This document shows, piece by piece, positions 56,600 through 64,000 of a stretch of 64,000 bases of DNA. The notes beneath the pieces are model-generated. The model saw nothing but the letters and a program-made list of their open reading frames with translations. It did not search any database and was not told the DNA's origin. Position 1 is the stretch's first letter. Each line of letters starts with the position of its first letter. Source of the stretch: Ailanthus altissimus (lineage: Eukaryota > Streptophyta > Magnoliopsida > Sapindales > Simaroubaceae); contig OX327701.1 in NCBI GenBank assembly GCA_946807835.1, positions 10,558,501 through 10,622,500 on the forward strand, in the 5' to 3' direction. Made by a program: the position numbers and the translations under genes.

Positions 56600-57900
56600 C
56601 CACCTCAAGCTATATAAGGAACTTTCGGAGCTATATAGAATATTTTTTTAGCTCTAGATACGGCTATATATTCAACTTCCATGGTGGAGTCTACAATACA
56701 TGATTGTTTTGCACTCCTCTTACTTATAACATCACCACTTAAAGTAAACATATACCCTGAGAAAAATCCAGTTATCCTTATGTTCTTCAATATAAGATCC
56801 TCACTAGAATATACAAGCATATAATCTTTCGTTCTTCGAAGGTACTTGAATATATGGTTTAATACAGTCTAGTGTTCTAGTCCTAGATTAGATTGATATC
56901 TACTGATCATTCAAACTACATAACAAATATTTGGTCTGGTATATAGCATTGCATACATGAGACTTCTCACTGCTAATGCATAAGGAATACTTCTCATGCA
57001 ATCTATCTCTTTAGTTGTCTTAGAAAAATGATACTTAGATAGATCAATTCCATATCTAAAGGAAAATAATCTATTTTGGAAATATGCATGGAAAACTTGA
57101 TTAGAATTTTGTTAATATACTCAATTTGGGATAAGCTTAACATCTTTAACTTGAGATCCTTTAATACTTTAATCCTAAGGATGTTACTGGCATCTTCTAA
57201 ATTATTCATATCAAAATAGTTAGATAACCATATTTTATTTGATGATAACGTTCCAACGTCATTCTTAATGAGTAGTATATCATCTAAAATACAGGACTAG
57301 AAAAATCATCAATTGCCCATCTATCACAAGGTTAATCAAGATTTTGATCAAAACTAAATGATTTGATTGCTTGATCAAATCTGATGTTCTAAGATCTAGA
57401 TGCTTGTTTAGGCCCATAGATAGATTTTTGTAGTTCACAAACCATATTCTCTTGAACTGTAGCTATAAACCCATCTAGTTATATCATATAGATACTTTCT
57501 TTGAGATTTTTATTTAGAAAGGCAGTTTTGACATCCATTTATCAAATCTCATAATCAAGATTTGCTGCAATGGATAAGAGAATTCTAATAAACTTAAAAG
57601 TGGCTATTAGCGAAAAGGTTTCCTCATAATCGATACCTTCTTTCTAAGTGTACTCTCTGCAACAAGCCTAGCTTTAAAGGTTTCCACCTTCCCATTTACC
57701 ACTCTCTTTCTCTTGTCTACCCATTTACACCCTATAGGTTTTATCCCTTCAGGTTTCTCTACAAGTTTTCATATTTTATTAGAGTACATAGAATCCATTT
57801 ATGATTTCATAGCTATATACCAATAGTTTGCATCTTTATCAACCATTTCTTCATCAACCATTTTTTCATTATAGCTAATGAGATCTAGTTCATGCTCATT
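56600..57900 (-). pseudogene. Copia RT and RNase H
   Basis: RT: PIGCKWVDKRKRVVNGKVET then FKARLVAE near 57720-57650, decayed QMDVKTAF near 57530, and the LRIKVLKDLKLKMLSLSQ block at 57170. RNase H: GYMFTLSGDVISKRSAKQSC and STMEVEYIA at 56740-56660. The YVDD block near 57290 is decayed beyond recognition. Stops and frameshifts are frequent. Confidence 0.8.
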
Positions 57901-57999
57901 AGAGACTGCTTGAAAGAACTCTCAAATTAACATGTATCTAGTTAGATGTCTAATAATCCTACTACTATGATGAAGTACTGATAGTTATTATTCTACAAT

Positions 58000-58970
58000 T
58001 AGCTATGGTTGGTTATTATGATCTGGTTTGAGAATTAAATCATTGACTCTATCAGGCATAATATCGGAGTTCCCAAAAAATTCATCAAAAATTATCTTAT
58101 TCATAAGCTTGAAGTCTTTCATATAGTCTTCTTCAAGAAAGATTTCATTAGTGCTAACTAATACTTTCTTATCTTGAGAACTATAGAAAATACTTCCTCT
58201 TATTCCATTAAGATAGCCAACAAATAGATAAACTTCTGACTTAGATTCCAACTTGTTTATTTTCCCCTTTAGCACAAAAGCTAGACAACCCTATATATGT
58301 ATTTGACGTAAACTTGGTTTATACCTTATCCACATTTCTAGGGTGTTTTAGGGACGAACTTAAATGGAATTAAGTTAAAAAGATACATGATGTTTCCAAT
58401 GCATAACTCCACAACGAGATGGGTAAAGTTGAATAACTCATCATTGACCTTACCATTTCAAGAAGAGTTCTATTTCTCTTTTCTACTACACCATTTTGTG
58501 CGGGTGACCCTGGTGCAGTCAACTGGGATAATATTCCATTGTCTGACAAATAGGTCCTAAACTCACTATACAGGTATTCACTACCTTGATCAGATAAAAG
58601 TGTTTTTATGTATTTTTCTAATTGCTTTTCCACTTTTGCCTAAAACTCATTGAATTTATTAAATGCCTCAGACTTATGGCACATTAGGTACAAATAACCA
58701 AATCTAGAATAAGCATTAATAAAAGTGATGAAATATTCATAACCTCATTTAGCTTGTGTGTTCATGGGCCTACACACGTCAAAGTGCACTAATTTTAATG
58801 TTTCAATGGCTCTATTACCTTTAGCATTAAAGGGTTTTTTGGTCATTTTACCTTATATATAAGAATCACAAATTAGTAATGGTTCAATCTCCAATGTCAA
58901 ATATCCATCTTTGACTAGTCTTTGGATCATATCTAGACTAATATGACCAAGACGTAGATGTCATAGATTC
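58000..58970 (-). pseudogene. Copia integrase
   Basis: Integrase core at 58633-58370: LLSDQGSEYLYSEF (the SDxGxEY aspartate), then SQLTAPGSPAQNGVVEKRNR with the catalytic glutamate, and MMSYSTLPISLW. The C-terminal part at 58275-58003 has KSEVYLFVGYLNGIRGSIFY and STNEIFLEEDYM. The upstream zinc-binding and first-aspartate part lies near 58900-58780 in decayed form. Confidence 0.85.
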
Positions 58971-59199
58971 GATTGATTAGTAGAAGTTACTTTAATCCTC
59001 TTATAGTGATTAAATTCATTTTCAATTTTGTATCAAGCAGTGAGTTGATTTTGGGAAATATATAGTATAAACTGTTAACTAGTGTACTGGAATATATAAC
59101 AACTTATTTCTTTTATTACCACAATTTAGTCAAAATTAACAAAATATCCAAAGTTATTCAAATAACTAATTGAAATCAAATTACATTTAAGTTTCAGTA

Positions 59200-61690
59200 C
59201 TAACAAACAATAATCTAATACAAAAGTCCTAAAATCATCAAAATGGAGACAAACTCCCACTACCTTGGTTGCAACAATTACACCATTTCCTAGCCTAAGA
59301 CTGATCTTTCATTCATTGAGTGATTTGGTTTCCTAGTACCTTTATAAACAAATTGTAAATATGATTAGTGGCTGCAAAATCTATTATTTAAGAATCTGTA
59401 GAGTCAACCACTAAACATGTCTCAATGAAAAGAATATTACTAGAAAGTGAAGTTGTCCTATTAGCTATTGAAAAACTTAACTAAATGACAGTTTCTCTTC
59501 TAATGCCCTTTAATGCCACATTGGAAATATTTTCTTTTGGACAGTACTTCCTTTTATGAATTTGCACAGATCCTGAATTAGATGCTTTCTTTGGCTTGTT
59601 CTTCTTCTTCTTACTACTATTTCCTTTAGGATTGAGACTAAAAGATAAAGATGGTCCCTTAGTCAAGTGACTATTGTAAACATCTATTTCATCTTAGGGT
59701 GCATTTCATTAGCTATTTGAGGGTATTTATTAGTCAAGACAATATTTAAGTTCATTTCCCAATCCACATAATTATTCTCAGTTAACTAGTTTTAGTTTAG
59801 GATGGATGCTAGTGGGATGAATAAAGACATAATTCTAAAAAATAAATTCATACATAAGCTTACATTATTTAATAGCATGAATGCATGAAAAAATAAATTC
59901 ATACATAAGCTTACATTATCTAATAGCATGTGTAACTTTTGCATGAATGCATGAAATGCATTTATATAGAACTCTTTAACTATATTATACATTAGTAATT
60001 TAACATTCATTCAAAATATGCCTCCGTAGGGTGGTTGAATCCGTCATGAATCAGACTAGTACCATACTAATTCATTATTATTATATAGATATCTCATATC
60101 AAATAATAATAAACTACCTATTCTTTAGCCTTTAGATTTAATTGAAAAAAACTCCGTGAGGAGGATATCAATCAACCGAAGTTGAGTGTATAACCATTAT
60201 TTCAATTCTTTATATTTTCCAATTAAAAAAGCCACTATAAGGTAGTCAATTTCGCGCGAGTCCTATATTAGATCTTATCATTTATGAAAGTCCTATCTAG
60301 TAACTAGTTCTGATTAATACCCTCCGTATGGAGCTCACAAAGTTTAAGGCAAGATATTAATCTACCTTACTATAGAATCAATAATGAAGGCCATGGGCTT
60401 TATACCTAAAGCCTTCCCCTACTCAATATTTTAATTCTTAGAGTTTTTAATTAATTTATAAAATGACATTCCACTCATAAATATCTAATTTTATTTTCAT
60501 AAAATAATTAATAAGGTCACGTCAAATAATAAATTAATATAATATTAAAAAATATGACAATATCTTATTCTAATCTCATTAGAACATTAATTTCATACAA
60601 AATGATATATTTTATGTATGGACATGTGAATGTGGCATCCTTAATCTATATGACATGTTATTCATTCAATTAATTAACTAGATAAATAAATAATCTATAA
60701 TTCATGACTTTTTCTAAGAAGAAAAATATTAAAATTAAACCTAAATTCTTCAAAGTTTTCTTTGAAGTCAACTTGGGCTCTTCTAAAATATTATCTCCTA
60801 TTATTTGTCTTCTTTTATGGGCTTAAATTTTGAGCATTTTAATTTTCTTTGGTCTATTTATTTTTAAAAATACATTAGACATATTTTAGGCTTAAAATTT
60901 CTTTGAGCCTTCTTAAAAAAAATTAAATAAAAAATAATTTTAGACCCAATAATTTAATAAAATAGCCCAAAGAAAATTTTATAAAATTAGACCAAAATTA
61001 AAAGAAGTTTGAATTAACTTTAAATTTACAAATACCCAAAATTAGTCCAAAAATAAATTTGGGTCAAATTTGTGACCTATTTATAAATATCTCAAAGTTT
61101 TCTAATAAAATTGTGATTACTCAATACTAGAGGGGGCTGTATGAGAATAACCAGCTCTGTTGGCAATTTTGCATGATTTACAAATTTTAAGGATTAATTT
61201 ATAACATATGCAAATTAACTTGATCAAAACAAAATTAATTTAAACTTTAAGGGGCCTATATGATATTTATCAAATAGAACCCTTTACAAAACACCGCCTC
61301 CCACCCCTTCTCATTCCCATTTTTTTTCATTTTTCATTTTTTTTTGTTTTCATTTTTTTATTAAATACAATAAAATAGAAACTTATATATTCTTTAGATT
61401 AAAAATAAAAATTCTACGCTAATTAATTGGCATAAAATTTTTTAAAAAATCACCAAAAATTAAATAAGAGAAAAAATTGTGATATTATTCTATCACTCCT
61501 TATGGTTACAATTCTAAAAACAAATCAAGTAAATATCTAATCTTGTGGGCATAACCATTAATCATATAATTAATAAAAAATAAATATAGATTAAATATGC
61601 AATTAGTTCCATAATAAATAATTGCTACCACACATAAAAATAAATTATAAATTGTACATGTAATATAAAATAAGTCGGGTCTGATATCAG
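59200..61690 (-). pseudogene. Copia leader, gag and protease region
   Basis: The frame at 59666-59481 is the lysine-rich Gag C-terminus (KGNSSKKKKNKPKKAS) leading to a decayed zinc knuckle. The protease should lie at 59480-59200, but only traces are visible. From 59700 to 61690 no Gag core is recognisable. That stretch has repeated CCTCCGT / CCGTGAGGAGG words (60020-60330) and AT-rich filler, so gag may be partly replaced. A ~60-bp duplication with AAATAAATTCATACATAAGC lies at 59838 and 59889. Confidence 0.5.
61676..61690 (-). promoter_or_regulatory. Copia primer-binding site
   Basis: The minus strand reads CTGATATCAGACCCG directly after the 5' LTR end ACCAACA, a decayed TGGTATCAGAGC-type tRNA-Met site. 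Confidence 0.7.
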
Positions 61691-61691
61691 T

Positions 61692-63046
61692 TGTTGGTAG
61701 CAAATAAATTTTTTTTTTGGTTTAATAAAATAAACACAGTAGAAGTCAGTCAAATCATCTTATTCATAATTACATATATAGGGATAGAAGATTACCTCAA
61801 TTCCTTGTTATAAAAAATCTTCAATTGACCGACTGTAATCTTCTCTACAATTCTCAACATGTGTGGGCACATAGAATAGTAATAATCAAATTCTTTTTTC
61901 ACGTAAGAATACATAAAATAAATTTTTCTAGTTATTGTTATTGTCATTGTTTACTACTTCATACCTCCTATATATATAAGAATCTCCCTTGAATATTTAT
62001 AATTATATTAATATTTAAAAAATTTGAGTTTGATTAGAATTTGAGTTAGTAGAGGGACTGCAAGATCCATGGGCTTCCTAGCTTCAACTTAAATCGCTCA
62101 GTCCTAATCATCTCATGATACATTAGTTCTTCTAAATTAACCCCATGCTATTCCATTAAAAATTAATGGTTGTACTCTAGTAACTTATGTTATTAAGTAA
62201 AAATTCATTTAATTAAAACTCTTTTTTAATTAAATTAGGCTTGATCTTTAGACAAATAATAACTACTTAATTGATCCTAATCATCTCACGATACACCAGT
62301 TCTTTAATTACTTATTTGCCCATAAGTCACTGAATACTCTAATGATCACTTTTAATATGTTTATATTTATAAATAAATTTACAAATAAATATTATTATTC
62401 AATAAATAATTTATTGAATAAGTTGCGGCCAAAAATTTAAATGATCAAGTATTGCAAATAATTTAAGTGAATATTATTTATTAGATTCCATTTTGTAAAT
62501 ATATGTTCCTACGACCCATAAAATTATATCTCCAAGATATCGAGATTTTGACTATTTATATAGATCTCACTTCGTGATAACTCAAAAGATATAATGCATG
62601 AACGTAAGTTCATTATTTGCTTAGGATTAAGATCAATAAAGTTTATTAAAGTTTTTGCTAATTAAGATCAATGGCATTTAGTTAACTTGATCGAAATTCA
62701 CAATAGCCCCGTTCAATGTAACATATACACTAGTTTTTTTAACTCGAAGTCACTACTTCAATGATTAAGGTAAATCATCTATTATAAGAAGTAGGAAAAC
62801 TACATCCTTACATAATAAAATGTTATTTTCATTAATGGTTATAAACTAAATTTAATTTATAAAAAACTTGTGATTTATACTCTCAGTATTAATATCATAT
62901 GTTTAATACATAAATCACATACTTTATTAAATATAAGCTTATTAATATATGTTCAATTATATGTATGAATAAAATTTTATTAATTATTAAATAAAATATT
63001 ATTTTACATATTTTTAAAGGTATAAAATAATATTATATATTTAACA
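61692..63046 (-). mobile_element. Copia 5' LTR
   Basis: 1355 bp; in reverse TGTTAAATATATAATATT...GCTACCAACA. Slightly shorter than the 3' LTR and with many substitutions, so the insertion is old. The third copy of this LTR is the fragment at 17700-18335. Confidence 0.9.
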
Positions 63047-63193
63047 CTCCTTTGTTGTTTTTTTTGATTCATTTGTTGGCATCTAGATCTAGTCTTCAAA
63101 ACAAACTTTAGGCGCATTGAAGCTCCACTAGCCATGGATTAAAGATACATCTTGCCACTAAGTCACAGCAACACCCAATCAATATCTAAATTT

Positions 63194-63475
63194 TCAGGAA
63201 AATAACCTGCATGATGCACTCCGAAGCAACTCCTTTGTTCCAGTCATCTTTGCGAATTCAGTCTCATTTGTACCCCTTTTTTCAGCTTTTTGAGTAGACG
63301 GTAATCCCGAGCCAGCTCATCTTCATCTTCAATTGCCTGCGAATCACGTCTCTGTTTGGTTGTTTTCTTCCTCATGACAGTTGCTGCATCATTTTGGGTC
63401 TTCTTAGGTTTCTGCAATTTTGGTTCCCGCTGTTGTGCTTCTTTAATTGCTTGCAAATTCTTATGCGAGACTTAT
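63194..63475 (-). pseudogene. DEAD-box RNA helicase C-terminal exon (frameshifted)
   Basis: The minus-strand frame from 63470 reads [20 protein letters not shown] and further basic sequence, then [19 protein letters not shown]-terminal [11 protein letters not shown] followed by an acidic-EF-K tail is typical of DDX55/SPB4-type DEAD-box helicases (60S ribosome assembly); other DEAD-box families have similar tails. After KKGVQ the expected tail [15 protein letters not shown] is in the next frame, ending at 63194, while the current frame stops at 63244. A single-base frameshift therefore lies near 63275. The upstream boundary looks like an AG acceptor near 63470-63475; other exons would lie beyond the window or are lost. 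The helicase core motifs are not here. Pseudogene or sequencing error cannot be separated. Confidence 0.5.
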
Positions 63476-64000
63476 CCCTGATTTAACACAGTTATTCAAC
63501 TATGATCACAAGCTTACACAATCATAGACGATTTCATCATTACAGCACATGCAAAAAAAGATAAATTAATAGGAGAAATGCTTATGAGCTGCTGGCCTGG
63601 CTGATAAATTTAATAGGATAAATTAATAGGAGAAAAAGACCATCATCCAGCGGCCATTTTTGGCTGCTGTTTCGGCCTGTTTATTATTATTATTTTTTCA
63701 GTTTATTTATTATTAATTCTTTTAAAAAATTTGAAAATTTAAAGTGTAAAATGACATTATTATCTTGGATCTGTTAATTTTTATGACAGATTTTTAATAA
63801 TTAAATATTAGTGTATATTTCGTTAAAAATTTAGATATTAATATCAATTTTTAAAATTTTTGAGTATTGGTAAAATTAACCAATAAATCAGAGGTATTAA
63901 TGATAATATCCTATTAATTTAATACAAAATAAAAAAATTATAATTAAATATTTAATTATACAAAAACTCATATTTAATTAGTATAATTTTAGGCCTAAAA
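63476..64000. other. Non-genic stretch with MITE end
   Basis: A 20-base GATAAATTAATAGGAGAAA phrase is repeated near 63560 and 63619. From about 63730 to 63912 the sequence matches the right end of the MITE family at 54390-54511 (reverse GGATATTATCATTAATACC). No upstream helicase exon is recognised here. Confidence 0.4.

Larger units (their letters stand above)
54922..63046 (-). mobile_element. Copia element with both LTRs, reverse
   Basis: Flanked by TTCCT (54917-54921) and CTCCT (63047-63051), 4 of 5 matching. On the minus strand: 5' LTR 63046-61692, PBS at about 61690, long leader and gag to about 59480, protease, integrase (58970-58000), RT (57900-57000), RNase H (56990-56600), PPT 56341-56331, 3' LTR 56330-54922. 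The protease-integrase-RT-RNase H order is copia. All domains carry stops and frameshifts. Confidence 0.92.

Overview
The window is 64 kb of AT-rich plant nuclear DNA. The evidence is a four-exon ribosomal protein gene with short plant-type introns and a telo-box promoter, plus Ty1/copia and Ty3/gypsy LTR retrotransposons, an endogenous caulimovirid fragment and MITEs. It reads as an old transposon graveyard, probably from a dicot; I cannot name the species. The only clearly intact host gene is eL30 (60S ribosomal protein L30), 18805-20336 on the + strand.

Layout. 1-4115: two head-to-head copies of a long-LTR family, called family X here, and a reversed gypsy LTR piece. 4116-10915: decayed DNA: a hAT-like remnant with a 0.46-kb palindrome, a copia RNase H remnant, degenerate tandem repeats, a SINE-like sequence and a 2-kb-spaced direct repeat. 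10916-15190: 5' half of a decayed gypsy element (LTR, PBS, gag, protease, start of RT). 15200-17609: endogenous pararetrovirus remnant, antisense. 17700-18335: copia LTR fragment, ending about 370 bp before the eL30 TATA box. 18682-20640: eL30. 20641-25852: mostly non-genic, with one possible orphan exon and a 1.2-kb MITE-like element.

25853-33369: an antisense Athila-like gypsy element carrying gag but no recognisable pol; its 3' LTR contains a family-X solo LTR. 33370-44217: a degenerate tandem array split by another family-X solo LTR. That LTR is split by a Tnt1-like copia element, whose reverse transcriptase is split by a 1365-bp solo LTR. Four layers can be ordered from target-site duplications. 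44218-50748: a SIRE-like copia element whose primer-binding site is cut by another solo LTR and whose pol is replaced by gypsy material. 51243-51793: a pseudogene fragment of an ELO-type fatty acid elongase. 52440-54511: AT-rich tandem repeats and MULE-type MITEs. 54917-63051: a copia element with both LTRs, antisense. 63194-63475: a frameshifted terminal exon that looks like a DEAD-box RNA helicase C-terminus.

No operon-like or cooperative gene cluster is visible. The main biology is nested insertion, LTR-LTR recombination to solo LTRs, and decay of coding capacity. The least expected signal is a set of GC-rich palindromic motifs (core CAGCGCCGCAGCGCTGGA) present in LTRs of unrelated copia and gypsy families in otherwise AT-rich DNA. 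All identifications come from reading the sequence; none was checked by a database search.
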